A DNA stretch of 37,066 bases from an uncultured Lachnospiraceae bacterium (GCA_910585555.1 CAJUFU010000019.1:1-37066), one strand, 5' to 3'. Numbered from the stretch's first letter, positions 25,115 through 34,668 are shown. Numbers and translations are program-made. Notes: generated by a model from the letters alone, not told the origin.

Positions 25115-26056
25115 TTGGAAATGATAAAGACAGCCTTTTGTTTTGACGAAAATCTTACCGCGCTGGTACAGGCCACGGCTGCCTCCCTGGTGGACCAATG
25201 TGTTAAGGATTCCGTCCATTGTGAAATACATTGTGTCTGTACAAGTGCTGCCGCATCTGTGGAGGAACCGCTTAGACGGATTGTGGAGGCAAGGGATCCG
25301 GCGTCTTTATTGTATATGCATTGTATAGACAATCCTTATGCGGATTCTTATGAGGTGCGGGATATTTCCGTTGCCACCTATCTGCGGCTTGCGCTGCATA
25401 AGCTGTTGCCCGAAATCGATAAGATTTTGTATATGGATGTGGACGTTCTGGTATTGGACAGCCTCCTGCCGCTGTGGGAAACTCCTTTAACGGACCATGT
25501 GCTGGCGGCGGTCAGGGGCACTGTAAATCTTTCCGATAAGTGGGAGTGGAACAGCGACAGACCTTACTGGCATCTGCTTGCGGCGCAGAAGGGCAACTAT
25601 ATCAACGCAGGCATTACCCTGTTGAATCTTTCAGAAATCCGCAGACGCGGTCTGGATGTGCAGTGGAATGAACTTGCAAAGGAAAAACTGTATTATCAAG
25701 ATCAGGATATTTTGAATATTACTTGTCAGGGGGCTATGGTTTATCTGCCGCCCAAATATAATCGGTTGACTTATATGGAAGATCTGGAGTATCACAGACT
25801 GGTGGAGGAGGGGATTTACACCCAGGAAGAATACGAGGAAGCCTTGGAAAAACCGGCTATTCTGCACTATGCGGGGGATAAACCCTGGAATCGCTATAAT
25901 GCGAATCTGGGAGAGGTCTGGTGGGACTATGTGAACAGCCAGCCGGATTTACAAGGATTGTTTGATGAAAATAAAGCGCGCCGCAATCACGGGCCCACCC
26001 TGGCGGACAGGGCAGTGCGCAAGGTGAAGAAGATATTGAGTAAAGAGAAGCTTTAG
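25115..26056 (+). CDS. Family 8 glycosyltransferase
   Basis: 313 residues, a GT8 enzyme of the RfaJ/LgtC type that transfers glucose or galactose with retention. Visible features are IKTAFCFDENL at the start, TYLRLALHKLLPEIDKILYMDVDVLVL with the metal-binding D108-V-D110, NYINAGITLLNL near 162, YYQDQDILN near 190 and the C-terminal HYAGDKPWNRYN near 249, which carries the HxGxxKPW signature. A TTG at 25115 lies 7 bases after a strong AGGGAGG and is taken as the start; ATG at 25121 is the alternative, 13 bases from the site. It sits between the GT4 pair and the UDP-glucose dehydrogenase gene. Confidence 0.92.
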   Translation: MEMIKTAFCFDENLTALVQATAASLVDQCVKDSVHCEIHCVCTSAAASVEEPLRRIVEARDPASLLYMHCIDNPYADSYEVRDISVATYLRLALHKLLPEIDKILYMDVDVLVLDSLLPLWETPLTDHVLAAVRGTVNLSDKWEWNSDRPYWHLLAAQKGNYINAGITLLNLSEIRRRGLDVQWNELAKEKLYYQDQDILNITCQGAMVYLPPKYNRLTYMEDLEYHRLVEEGIYTQEEYEEALEKPAILHYAGDKPWNRYNANLGEVWWDYVNSQPDLQGLFDENKARRNHGPTLADRAVRKVKKILSKEKL

Positions 26057-26136
26057 GCGGGAAGAAAATATATAGAGAAAAAGAGAAAGGCCGGGAAAAA
26101 GGATTTTCCGGCAGACGTGAAAGGAGCTTGGTTATA

Positions 26137-27447
26137 ATGAAAATAGCAGTGGCGGGAACAGGATATGTGGGTCTTGTGGCAGGGGTGTGCTTTGCGGAGA
26201 AAGGACATGATGTCACCTGTGTGGATGTGGACGAGGCGAAGGTAAAAATGATGGAGTCCGGTGTAACGCCCATTTATGAGGAGGGCCTGCAGGAACTGAT
26301 GCAGAAGAACAATGCTGCCGGCAGGCTGCATTATACCACGGACTACCGGGAAGCATACAAGGACAAGGATGCCATTTTTATCGGCGTGGGTACGCCGGAA
26401 CAGCCCGACGGGTCCGCTAATTTAAGCTATATCGCCACGGTGTCCAGACAGATTGCGGAATCGGTGGAGCGGGATTGTCTGGTGGTGGTGAAATCCACTG
26501 TGCCGGTAGGCACCAATGATAAAGTGGAACAGTTTATTCATGATTTCCTGGAGCGGGATGTGAGGGTGGAAGTGGCTTCCAACCCGGAATTTCTGGCTCA
26601 GGGGTCTGCGGTGCATGACACCCTCCACGCGGCGCGTATCATCATTGGCACGGAGAGCGACGAGGCGGAAGTGCTTTTAAAGAAAATCTATGAGCCCTTC
26701 GGACTTCCTATCGTATCAGTCAACAGGCGTTCTGCAGAGATGATCAAGTATGCCTGCAATGATTTCCTGGCCCTTAAGATTTCTTATATGAATGATATTG
26801 CCAATCTCTGTGAGCTGGTAGGGGCGGATATCGATGCGGTGGCGGAGGGCATGAGTTATGATGCCAGAATTGGGGCCAATTTCTTAAAGGCCGGTATCGG
26901 GTACGGCGGCAGCTGTTTCCCCAAAGATACCAAGGCCCTGAAGTATCTGGCGAACCAGCACGGGTATCAGTTAAAGACCGTGGAGGCCGCTGTGGATGTG
27001 AATTCTACGCAGAAGACCAGGCTCTATGAGAAAGCCTGTCAGCGCATGATTACCTTCCAGGGTCTTAAGGCGGCGGTGCTGGGCCTGGCTTTTAAGCCGG
27101 GAACGGACGATCTGAGAGAGGCGCCTTCTCTGGATAATGTGAAGCTTTTGCTGGAAGGCGGAGCCCAGGTCATGGCCTATGACCCGGTGGCCGTTACAAA
27201 TTTTGAGAAGCACTATCCGGAAGGGGCTAACGAGAAAGGTTCGATTTTCTATGTGGATACGGTAGAGGAAGCGCTTTCGGGGGCCAATATCTGCTTTATC
27301 TTCACAGAATGGCAGGAGATTAAAAATGTGACACCGGCTGTATTTAAGAAGCTGATGAAAAATCCACTGGTCTATGACGGACGCAACGTGTTTGACGTGC
27401 AGGCCATGAAGGAAGCGGGTATAGAGTATTACAGTATAGGGCGTTAA
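26137..27447 (+). CDS. ugd: UDP-glucose 6-dehydrogenase
   Basis: 436 residues, the normal length. It oxidises UDP-glucose twice with NAD to give UDP-glucuronate. The NAD-binding turn is GTGYVGL (7-13), STVPVGT lies near 123, NPEFLAQGSA near 150, and GYGGSCFPKDTKAL carries the catalytic cysteine C260. GLAFKPGTDDLREAPS near 312 is the C-terminal UDP-binding block. ATG 26137 follows AAGGAG by 10 bases; TTG at 26128 is too close to that site to be the start. The 4-epimerase gene follows 16 bases later, so the pair would provide UDP-glucuronate and then UDP-galacturonate for the transferases in this operon. Confidence 0.95.
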   Translation: MKIAVAGTGYVGLVAGVCFAEKGHDVTCVDVDEAKVKMMESGVTPIYEEGLQELMQKNNAAGRLHYTTDYREAYKDKDAIFIGVGTPEQPDGSANLSYIATVSRQIAESVERDCLVVVKSTVPVGTNDKVEQFIHDFLERDVRVEVASNPEFLAQGSAVHDTLHAARIIIGTESDEAEVLLKKIYEPFGLPIVSVNRRSAEMIKYACNDFLALKISYMNDIANLCELVGADIDAVAEGMSYDARIGANFLKAGIGYGGSCFPKDTKALKYLANQHGYQLKTVEAAVDVNSTQKTRLYEKACQRMITFQGLKAAVLGLAFKPGTDDLREAPSLDNVKLLLEGGAQVMAYDPVAVTNFEKHYPEGANEKGSIFYVDTVEEALSGANICFIFTEWQEIKNVTPAVFKKLMKNPLVYDGRNVFDVQAMKEAGIEYYSIGR

Positions 27448-27463
27448 GGGAAAGGGGTATCAT

Positions 27464-28459
27464 ATGAACGGATTGGATACTTCCAGAAAATATCTGGTCA
27501 CCGGAGGCGCAGGGTTTATCGGCTTCCATTTATCAAAAAGGCTTCTGGAACAGGGGGCCTCGGTAATTGGTTTCGACAACATGAACGACTATTATGATGT
27601 GAAGCTGAAAGAGGACAGGCTGGCAATCCTGGAGCAGTATGAGAAATATACATTTATCAAAGGCGATTTGGCGGACAATGCCGATGTCTTCCGCATCTTT
27701 CAGGAGTATCGGCCCCAGATTGTGGTCAATCTGGGCGCCCAGGCGGGTGTCCGGTACAGCATAGACAATCCCAGAGCCTATATGGAATCCAATATGATGG
27801 GATTCTTCCATATCTTAGAAGGATGCCGGTATTTTCCGGTGGAGCATCTGGTGTATGCTTCCTCCAGCTCTGTTTACGGCGGCAATGAGAAGGTGCCCTT
27901 TTCCACCCAGGATAAGGTGGACGAGCCGGTGAGTCTCTATGCGGCCACCAAGAAATCCAACGAGCTGATGGCCCATGCTTACAGCAAACTCTATCATATT
28001 CCGGTGACAGGCCTGCGGTTCTTCACGGTCTACGGACCCTATGGCAGGCCGGACATGGCATACTTTAAGTTTACCAATAAGATTCTTGCGGGAGACCCCA
28101 TCCAGATCTACAACAATGGGGATATGTACAGGGATTTCACATATATTGACGACATCATAAAAGGGGTGGAGAATATTCTTTGCAATCCGCCGGCGGAGAA
28201 TGATAAAGGCGCTCGCTATAAGATTTACAATATCGGCAACAACAAGCCGGTGAAGCTGATGGACTATATAGAGACGCTGGAAAAATGTCTGGGAAAGACT
28301 GCCAAGAAGGAATATCTGCCTATGCAGCCCGGCGATGTGTATCAGACCTATGCGGATGTCAGCGAGCTGATGCGGGATTATGATTTTAAACCGGATACCT
28401 CTATTGAGGATGGTCTGTCCAGATTTGTGGCATGGTATCTGGCATATTATAAGAAGTGA
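27464..28459 (+). CDS. UDP-glucuronate 4-epimerase-like SDR enzyme
   Basis: 331 residues. The NAD turn is TGGAGFIG (13-20), followed by GFDNMNDYYDVKLKEDRL, a stretch characteristic of UDP-glucuronate epimerases rather than UDP-glucose epimerases. NLGAQAGVRYSIDNPRAY lies near 89, SSSSVYGGNEKVPF near 127, and the catalytic pair is Y159/K163 in YAATK. RFFTVYGPYGRPDMAYFKF near 188-206 is again the signature of the glucuronate branch. It should interconvert UDP-glucuronate and UDP-galacturonate. Its position directly after ugd fits this well. The exact epimer specificity is known only by family likeness. Confidence 0.88.
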   Translation: MNGLDTSRKYLVTGGAGFIGFHLSKRLLEQGASVIGFDNMNDYYDVKLKEDRLAILEQYEKYTFIKGDLADNADVFRIFQEYRPQIVVNLGAQAGVRYSIDNPRAYMESNMMGFFHILEGCRYFPVEHLVYASSSSVYGGNEKVPFSTQDKVDEPVSLYAATKKSNELMAHAYSKLYHIPVTGLRFFTVYGPYGRPDMAYFKFTNKILAGDPIQIYNNGDMYRDFTYIDDIIKGVENILCNPPAENDKGARYKIYNIGNNKPVKLMDYIETLEKCLGKTAKKEYLPMQPGDVYQTYADVSELMRDYDFKPDTSIEDGLSRFVAWYLAYYKK

Positions 28460-28488
28460 GGCAGAGAATCAAAGGAGTATAGATAAGG

Positions 28489-29478
28489 ATGAGTGAAATG
28501 GAACAACGGCAGATACCGGTACTGTATTTGGTGGTGCCTTGTTATAACGAGGAAGAAGTGGTGGAGAAATCCGCAAGCGTCATGGGCGACAAGATCAGAC
28601 GTCTGGAGAGAGCGGGAAAGATTGCCAAAGGCAGTAAAATCATGTTTGTCAATGATGGCAGCAAGGATAAAACCCTTTATCTCCTGCATCAGATTGCAGG
28701 GAAGGATAAGCTGTTTTGTGTGGTGAGTCTGGCAGGCAATTACGGGCATCAGAGCGCGATTTTGGCGGGCATGATGATGGCGAGGCAGTATGCGGACGCG
28801 GTGGTTACCATTGATGCCGATTTACAGCAGGATATTGAGGCTTTGGATACATTCCTTTCTCGCTATATGGATGGCTGTGAAGTGGTTTATGGGGTGCGCA
28901 ATGACAGGCATTCCGACGGTATCTTTAAGAAAGCTACAGCCACGGCTTATTATAAACTGATGCATATGCTGGGCAGTACGGTTATGACAAACCATGCGGA
29001 CTATCGGCTGATGTCCAAGAAGGCTTTAAACGCCCTGGCGGAATATAAGGAGACGAATCTGTTCCTGCGGGGGCTGATTCCCACCATGGGATTTCCCTCT
29101 GATGTGGTGTATTTCGATGTAAAGGCCAGGGAAGCGGGACATTCCAAATATACGTTGAGTAAGATGATGACCCTGGCTCTTGACGGTATCACTTCCATGA
29201 GTGTCCGTCCCCTGCGGCTGATTGCAGGGCTTGGCTTTTTGGTATGTATCTTCAGTTTTGTGATGTGCATCATCAGTCTGGTAGACTGGGTGAACGGCAA
29301 CAATGTGCCCGGCTACACGACGACCTTGATCGTGACGCTGATGCTTGGCGGTATCACCCTCTTATCCTTGGGTATTATCGGTGAATATGTGGGCAAGATT
29401 TATATGGAGACCAAACACAGGCCCAGATATATCATAGATACCTTTGTCTGGCGTGAGGATACAAGGGAGGAGTCTTAG
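28489..29478 (+). CDS. GtrB/ArnC-like family 2 glycosyltransferase
   Basis: 329 residues. The GT2 domain has YLVVPCYNEEEVV, IMFVNDGSKDKT near 46-57, VVTIDADLQQDIEAL near 104 with the metal-binding DAD, and FLRGLIPTMGF near 190. KAREAGHSKYTLSKM near 210 precedes two C-terminal membrane segments at about 240-262 and 275-298. This layout is that of polyprenyl-phosphate glycosyltransferases (GtrB, ArnC, DpmI-like), which load a sugar onto undecaprenyl phosphate. The product would be the donor for the GT-C-type membrane proteins in this locus, including the LIC_10190-like protein encoded three bases downstream. Confidence 0.92.
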   Translation: MSEMEQRQIPVLYLVVPCYNEEEVVEKSASVMGDKIRRLERAGKIAKGSKIMFVNDGSKDKTLYLLHQIAGKDKLFCVVSLAGNYGHQSAILAGMMMARQYADAVVTIDADLQQDIEALDTFLSRYMDGCEVVYGVRNDRHSDGIFKKATATAYYKLMHMLGSTVMTNHADYRLMSKKALNALAEYKETNLFLRGLIPTMGFPSDVVYFDVKAREAGHSKYTLSKMMTLALDGITSMSVRPLRLIAGLGFLVCIFSFVMCIISLVDWVNGNNVPGYTTTLIVTLMLGGITLLSLGIIGEYVGKIYMETKHRPRYIIDTFVWREDTREES

Positions 29479-29480
29479 AA

Positions 29481-31169
29481 ATGGTATTGGTGCTTTTTTC
29501 CTGGCTTGTCATGGGTGCGGCATCTTTTATTTTCGGGAAAGCGGTGGTGGATGGAATCTGGCGCAAAGACCAGAGCTGTATGGGAAAACCGGACATCTAT
29601 ATGATGGCAGGTCTTATTTTCTTAAATCTTTATGCCCAGCTTTTTAGCGTGATTTATAAGGTGGCGGGTATCGCCTGTACCATTTTGGGACTGGCAGGCA
29701 TCATTGTGACAGTGGTCTATGGGATACGGTATCTGCGGGAAGGCAGACAGCGGAAGCTTTTCCCTGGTGTGGGGAGCGGGAACATGCCGTTTCTTAGAGT
29801 GGTGTTTCTTTTTTTATGCCTGCTGTCCATGGTTCTTTGGACGACCCAGGACCCGGGGCAGTATGATACGGGACTGTATCATGCTCAAGCCATTCGATGG
29901 ATTGAGGAATATGGGGTGGTGCCGGGGCTTGGCAATCTGCATATGCGGCTGGCTTACAACAGTGCTTTTATGTGTCTGCAGGCGCTTTTCAGTTTAGAAT
30001 GGCTGGTGGGACAGTCGCTTCATTCCCTGAACGGCTTCTTTTGTCTGTGCGCGCTTTTCTATGCCTTTGGCACGGTGCGGATACCGGGCAGGGAAAGATG
30101 GCAGACTTCCGACCTGCTCAAATGTGTGACGGTGCTGTATGTGGTGAGAAGCCGTTACAGCATTGCCTCTTCCGGCACAGATCTATGGGCCATGCTTTTG
30201 ATTCTCTATATCAGCACCAAGTGGTGTGAACTGGTGGAGTGCCAGGAGGAGAAGACTGCACCCTGGTGCTATGTCTGCCTGGTGGGTTTTTATGCCCTTA
30301 CGGTGAAGCTCTCTGCGGCAGCGATTGTGCTCTTGGTATGTTATCCGCTGTATTTATTGATTCGCAGGAAAGATTTCCGGGGGATTTTCCGAAATGGTAT
30401 CCTGGCATTTGTGATCGTGCTCCCCTATCTTGTCCGCAATGTGATTATTTCCGGCTATCTGATTTATCCTTATGCGGGTATCGATTTGTTTTCCGTGGAC
30501 TGGAAAATGAACCCGGAGGTGCTTAACAGTGACAGCTTCGATATCAAAATGTGGGGCAGAGGCTGCACACGGATTGACGAGTATAACAATACGCTCTTTG
30601 GCTGGATGCCCGACTGGTTCCTTTCCCAGAGCATGGGATACCGCATCCTGTTACTTGCGGGGGCAGTCAGTGCCTTGTTTGTTCTGTATATGGCCTGGAA
30701 ACAGATGCGGCAGAAAAGATATGGTTACAGTGCCATTCTCACAGCCGGTGTGGTGTGTCTGGTATTCTGGCTGATGACGGCGCCCTTAATCCGGTATGGG
30801 CAGGTCTATGTGGTGATTGTCATTGCCCTGGCGCTTGGGGGATGGGAGAAAAAGGCAGTGCCAAAGCGGGATATTCTGGCGGCGGCAGGAACCTTTGCCA
30901 TGGTGGCAGCGCTTCTCTTCTTTGGCAGCAAGGTGCGGGAATTGGTAGGCATGGAATCCGGATACTGGCTCAGACAGCCGCCCTATGGCGCCTGGCCTGC
31001 GGAACAGGTACAGCTGGATAACGTGATCATCTGGGAGCCTGTGGATGGGGATTTAATCGGCTACCCGGCCTTTCCGGCCACGCCCCAGGGCCGTCAGCTG
31101 AAACATTTACAGCTGCGGGGAGAGGGATTTGAGGACGGCTTTCGCTATACGGAGGAAGCCTGGCGTTAG
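29481..31169 (+). CDS. LIC_10190-like multi-pass membrane protein
   Basis: 562 residues with about ten or more hydrophobic segments. QDPGQYDTGLYHAQAIRWIEEYG near 126 has the outer-loop aspartate and YHAQ motif of the LIC_10190 family, which is distantly related to GT-C glycosyltransferases. The soluble C-terminus has PPYGAWPAEQVQLDN. It probably uses the polyprenyl-linked sugar made by the GtrB-like enzyme. GGGAGG at 29465-29470 lies 10 bases before the start, and the gap from the previous gene is only two bases, so they are translated together. No member of the family has a firmly assigned reaction that I can name. Confidence 0.72.
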   Translation: MVLVLFSWLVMGAASFIFGKAVVDGIWRKDQSCMGKPDIYMMAGLIFLNLYAQLFSVIYKVAGIACTILGLAGIIVTVVYGIRYLREGRQRKLFPGVGSGNMPFLRVVFLFLCLLSMVLWTTQDPGQYDTGLYHAQAIRWIEEYGVVPGLGNLHMRLAYNSAFMCLQALFSLEWLVGQSLHSLNGFFCLCALFYAFGTVRIPGRERWQTSDLLKCVTVLYVVRSRYSIASSGTDLWAMLLILYISTKWCELVECQEEKTAPWCYVCLVGFYALTVKLSAAAIVLLVCYPLYLLIRRKDFRGIFRNGILAFVIVLPYLVRNVIISGYLIYPYAGIDLFSVDWKMNPEVLNSDSFDIKMWGRGCTRIDEYNNTLFGWMPDWFLSQSMGYRILLLAGAVSALFVLYMAWKQMRQKRYGYSAILTAGVVCLVFWLMTAPLIRYGQVYVVIVIALALGGWEKKAVPKRDILAAAGTFAMVAALLFFGSKVRELVGMESGYWLRQPPYGAWPAEQVQLDNVIIWEPVDGDLIGYPAFPATPQGRQLKHLQLRGEGFEDGFRYTEEAWR

Positions 31170-31183
31170 AGGAAGGTGTATAT

Positions 31184-32113
31184 ATGGTAAAAATAGATAT
31201 TCATGCGGATGATTATGCTCTGACAGTCCATACTTCACAGGATATGTTGGAATGTATGCGGGCCGGTAAACTGGACAGCATCAGTATCGTACCCAATATG
31301 AGCTGCTTTGAGACCTGTATGGAGATGCTGTATGCCCAGATTCCCACACTGCCTTTTGTACCGCTTATGTCGGTGCATCTGGACTTTGTGGAGGGCAGGA
31401 GCCTGGCCGGCAGGAAAGAAGTGCCTCTTCTTGTACGTGGGGATACGGATTTGATGGGACTCTCCTGGGGAGGACTTTTTACCTATTCTTATCTGCCCGG
31501 GAAGCGCAGACAGTTGAAGAAGCAGTTAAAACGGGAGATCAGGGCCCAGATTGCACAGGCTCAAAAAGCCATTGACAAATGTGTGGAGATTGCGAACCGG
31601 CATGGGGTTGCCTGTGAGCAGAAGGGACTGCGGCTGGACAGCCACCAACATGCCCATATGATACCGGTGGTGTGGGAAGCTGTCTTAGAGGTGGTGCGGG
31701 AGGAAGGGGTTCCCCTTTCCTATATCAGAAATTCCAAAGAAGTGCTGGGGGTATTTTTGGCGCAACGGTCGTTGTGGAAGACATATCGGCTGGTGAATTT
31801 CGTGAAGAACAGGCTGTTGTCTTTCTATGCCCATAAGGTAGACCGGTATTATGCGTCCCAGGGAATGGAGCAGATGTATCTGTGGGGGCTTGTGATGAGC
31901 GGGCGCATGGATAAGGCGCGGATAGAGATTTTGTATCCGAAGATGCTTCAGAAGGCTAAGCAGGATGGCAGGACATTGGAAATCTTATTTCATCCCGGCC
32001 TGACGTTGCGTGAGGAGGCTACGCCGGAGATTGCCAAAGAGGCGGCGGATGACTTCTATATGCGCAAAGACAGGCATGTGGAGAAGGCGGCGGTGCTGCA
32101 GTGGAAAAGATAG
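31184..32113 (+). CDS. YdjC/ChbG-family carbohydrate deacetylase
   Basis: 309 residues. The metal and catalytic motifs of the YdjC/ChbG/HpnK family are clear: IHADDYALT with D9-D10 near the start, MSVHLDFVEG near 65-75, RLDSHQHAHMIP with D152, H154, H156 and H158, and ILFHPGLTLREEA near 265. Family members remove N-acetyl groups from oligosaccharides or glycolipids; HpnK acts on a hopanoid sugar and ChbG on chitobiose. No signal peptide is seen. It is the last gene of the operon and may deacetylate an N-acetylhexosamine of the polymer or of its lipid-linked precursor. It is unrelated in fold to the NodB-like enzyme at 9691, so the locus has two kinds of deacetylase. Confidence 0.87.
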   Translation: MVKIDIHADDYALTVHTSQDMLECMRAGKLDSISIVPNMSCFETCMEMLYAQIPTLPFVPLMSVHLDFVEGRSLAGRKEVPLLVRGDTDLMGLSWGGLFTYSYLPGKRRQLKKQLKREIRAQIAQAQKAIDKCVEIANRHGVACEQKGLRLDSHQHAHMIPVVWEAVLEVVREEGVPLSYIRNSKEVLGVFLAQRSLWKTYRLVNFVKNRLLSFYAHKVDRYYASQGMEQMYLWGLVMSGRMDKARIEILYPKMLQKAKQDGRTLEILFHPGLTLREEATPEIAKEAADDFYMRKDRHVEKAAVLQWKR

Positions 32114-32140
32114 AACAAATGACATAAGTGTCATAAAGAT

Positions 32141-32174
32141 AAGAAAAAGCGGGAGGTGCTAATCGAGCGCCTCC
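32141..32174 (-). terminator. Terminator overlapping the SGNH gene's last codons
   Basis: On the minus strand GGAGGCGCT (32174-32166) pairs with AGCACCTCC (32160-32152), one G-T pair included, around a five-base loop, and a T-rich tail follows at 32149-32141. The stem includes the stop codon and final codons. It ends the minus-strand MBOAT/SGNH operon. Confidence 0.75.
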
Positions 32175-33136
32175 TGTAATTCTGTCACGTCCTCCATCAG
32201 TACTTCCATGAAATAGCTGCGGCCCTCCTCGTTGAGATGATCTGCATCTGAAAAGTATGCCAGGTTGGATTGAAACCTCTCGTCGTGGGAATAATCATAA
32301 TAACTGACATTTGTGTCATTTACTATCTGTTCAATGACCCCTTGAAATTCCTGCAGGAACTCATCGGACACCAGGTCCGTGTAGTATTGGGAGAAAGGGG
32401 TGGTGATAAGAACCGGTGTAATCTCATGGGCCTCACAGTAGGCAAGGATATCGTACAACTCCTCTATCCGCTCCGGCAGGAAATAGTTGTCCTTGTTGTT
32501 AAAATGCCTGTCATAGCGCTGCATGGCGCGGCTTGCAAATTCTTCCACGTTAATACCGCTGTCCTCCCCCTCGGCCGCCTGGACCTTTAGGCTTAGATTC
32601 CAGTTTGGAAAGAGCTTGAGGATGTCCGCACCGGCGGATAAGATCGGCAGTCGGGTGGTCACAATATCTTTATATAAATCGTAGTCAGGTATATTCTGGG
32701 GAGACAGGAAATGATAGTATTTGACGCTGAGCGCTTCGGCCTCCGTCTCGTCCACCGTTTCATTGTTGAAAGAGAAATAAGAGACCGGAATAAACAGCAG
32801 GCAGCCCTCGTCTAAATATTCTCCGTATTCTTTCAAAAGGGCCAGGTCGTAAGCGTAGGTCTGACTGGCATGGCCGAAGTTAAAACAGGTTTTGTCCCTC
32901 TCTTCTATGACTGTGTAGTCGAAGTTGTAAGCGCCGTGGGAACTGCCCACATTGGCGAAATCAATCTGCTTAAGTTGAATCTGGTTACCCAGCATACGCA
33001 GGTTCCAGAAATCCATATATTTCTCATCGTCAATCTTCCGGTAAGGCACATTCAACAGATAGAGCAGAAATACTGCCGCCGCCGGGATGGCTATACATTT
33101 GATCACAAATTGTAGAATCTTCCTATTACCATGCAT
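32159..33136 (-). CDS. SGNH-like membrane-anchored protein, MBOAT partner
   Basis: 325 residues. A single hydrophobic segment at about 11-29 anchors the protein, with the rest outside. ANVGSSHGAYNF near 62 gives a nucleophile motif G64-S65-S66-H67, and YFSDADHLNEEG near 294-305 gives D297 or D299 with H300, the DxxH-type pair of SGNH hydrolases. Together with the MBOAT gene 12 bases upstream, this matches the DltD/AlgJ/AlgX arrangement. In that arrangement the membrane enzyme passes an acetyl or other acyl group out and an SGNH protein puts it on the polymer. AGGAGG 7 bases before ATG is a strong ribosome binding site. Overall similarity to characterised enzymes looks low, so the acyl group is unknown. 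Confidence 0.72.
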   Translation of the reverse strand: MHGNRKILQFVIKCIAIPAAAVFLLYLLNVPYRKIDDEKYMDFWNLRMLGNQIQLKQIDFANVGSSHGAYNFDYTVIEERDKTCFNFGHASQTYAYDLALLKEYGEYLDEGCLLFIPVSYFSFNNETVDETEAEALSVKYYHFLSPQNIPDYDLYKDIVTTRLPILSAGADILKLFPNWNLSLKVQAAEGEDSGINVEEFASRAMQRYDRHFNNKDNYFLPERIEELYDILAYCEAHEITPVLITTPFSQYYTDLVSDEFLQEFQGVIEQIVNDTNVSYYDYSHDERFQSNLAYFSDADHLNEEGRSYFMEVLMEDVTELQEALD

Positions 33137-33148
33137 GTCAATTCCTCC

Positions 33149-34594
33149 TTAGAACTGGAAATAAATAAATTCCGTGGCAATGCCCTTGTTGGAGAACAGG
33201 GCGATTACTGCCAGCAGCAGGACATAGATGGGCCAGCGCACGAAACACTTTTGCCGGGAAATCAGCTCGATCACATCCTGCTTTAGGGAAATCCAGTCAT
33301 AGATGCCAAGGACCACCGCAGACAGGAACATGCCGGCCATGGAAATATAAGGCATATCCAGACAGATGGCGGCTGTCTTTAAGTAATTGAGGGGTCTGGA
33401 AGCATCCCAGAACAATTTATAGATAACCCAGAAAGCATCCTGTATGGTATTGGCCCTGAAAAAGATCCAGGTAAAGCACAGCAGGATAAAGGTGATGGGC
33501 AGCTGCCACCAGTGCTTTTTGCGTACCACAGTCTCTCCTTTTCGTTTCTTGGGGTAGAGAAAGGTCTCTATAATCTGTAACAGTCCATGGATACCGCCCC
33601 AGAAGATATAGGTGAGGCTGCTGCCGTGCCAGAACCCGCTGACCAGAAAGGTGATCATCAGATTCAGGCAGTGGCGCCATCTTTTCACCCGGTTGCCCCC
33701 CAGGGGGATATAGACATAGTCCCGAAACCAGGTGGAGAGGGAGATATGCCATCTGCTCCAGAATTCCTTGATGGAAAAGGAAAAATAGGGGCTCTTAAAG
33801 TTGGTCATTAAGTCGATGCCAAAAAGCTTTGCACAGCCCACCGCGATATCCGAATAGCCGGAGAAATCGCAGTAAATTTCAATGGCAAACATCACGGTGA
33901 CAATGATGAAGACCAGGCCCACATAGCTGTAGGGCTGGTTGTACACCTTATCCACTACCGTGGCAAATACGTCGGCAATCACCAATTTCTTAAAATAGCC
34001 CCAGGCCATCAGTTTGAGGCCGTAAGTCACGTTGTCATAGTCAAAGGGCCGCTCTTTCTTGTATTGGGGCAGCAGACTGTCCGCCCTGCCGATGGGACCT
34101 GAGAGAAGCTGGGGAAAGAAGGAGACAAATAAAGCATAATAGCCAAAATGCTTCTCCGCTTTGACCTTGCCCCGGTAAACATCGATTAGATAGCCCATGG
34201 ACTGGAAAAAATAAAAGGATACCCCTGCCGGCAGAAGAATCCGCAGTGTGATTGGCTGCAGGGCCAGCTGTCCGGCCGCGATCTGCGCGTTTATCCTGTC
34301 AATCAGCGGGGAGGCTGTCTTAAAGACCAAAAGAAGCAGCACCAGGGGCAGAACACCGCCTAACAGGCAGCGTTTCTTCGCACGGAGGGTTTGGGCCTTT
34401 TCTAACTGCAGGGCCAGCACATAGGTCAACAGGGTGGTCCCAAGCAGCAAAAAGCCGTAGCCCACATGCAGATTCATATAGAAAGCATAGCTGGCAAGCA
34501 GCAGAAAAAACCAGCGGAACCTGTGCGGCATAAAGCAGTACAGGATAAATACGGTGATGAGAAAAACGGCAAATGATACGGAATGAAACAGCAT
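33149..34594 (-). CDS. MBOAT-family O-acyltransferase
   Basis: 481 residues with about ten hydrophobic segments. The family blocks are FYFFQSMGYLIDVYRGK near 130-146, FFPQLLSGPIGRADSLLPQ near 162, AIEIYCDFSGYSDIAVGCAKLFGI near 240, FWSRWHISLSTWFRDYVYIPLGGNR near 276 and SGFWHGSSLTYIFWG near 318, where the histidine is the conserved catalytic residue. It resembles AlgI and DltB and should move an acyl group across the membrane to the SGNH partner encoded downstream. AAGGAG 7 bases before ATG supports the start. Upstream lie an A+T-rich promoter region of about 80 bases and the left end of an insertion-sequence remnant, which may have separated it from its original neighbour. Confidence 0.93.
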   Translation of the reverse strand: MLFHSVSFAVFLITVFILYCFMPHRFRWFFLLLASYAFYMNLHVGYGFLLLGTTLLTYVLALQLEKAQTLRAKKRCLLGGVLPLVLLLLVFKTASPLIDRINAQIAAGQLALQPITLRILLPAGVSFYFFQSMGYLIDVYRGKVKAEKHFGYYALFVSFFPQLLSGPIGRADSLLPQYKKERPFDYDNVTYGLKLMAWGYFKKLVIADVFATVVDKVYNQPYSYVGLVFIIVTVMFAIEIYCDFSGYSDIAVGCAKLFGIDLMTNFKSPYFSFSIKEFWSRWHISLSTWFRDYVYIPLGGNRVKRWRHCLNLMITFLVSGFWHGSSLTYIFWGGIHGLLQIIETFLYPKKRKGETVVRKKHWWQLPITFILLCFTWIFFRANTIQDAFWVIYKLFWDASRPLNYLKTAAICLDMPYISMAGMFLSAVVLGIYDWISLKQDVIELISRQKCFVRWPIYVLLLAVIALFSNKGIATEFIYFQF

Positions 34595-34668
34595 GGGTGT
34601 TCTCCTTGTATAACGAGATTACTATATTTGTGATATATTCTACTTTATATATAAGGAATATGCAAGTT

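Noticed and set aside
26090..26112. GCCGGGAAAA/TTTTCCGGC hairpin before the ugd gene as a terminator
   Set aside because: It has no T-run and a bulged stem, and the genes on both sides appear to belong to one operon.
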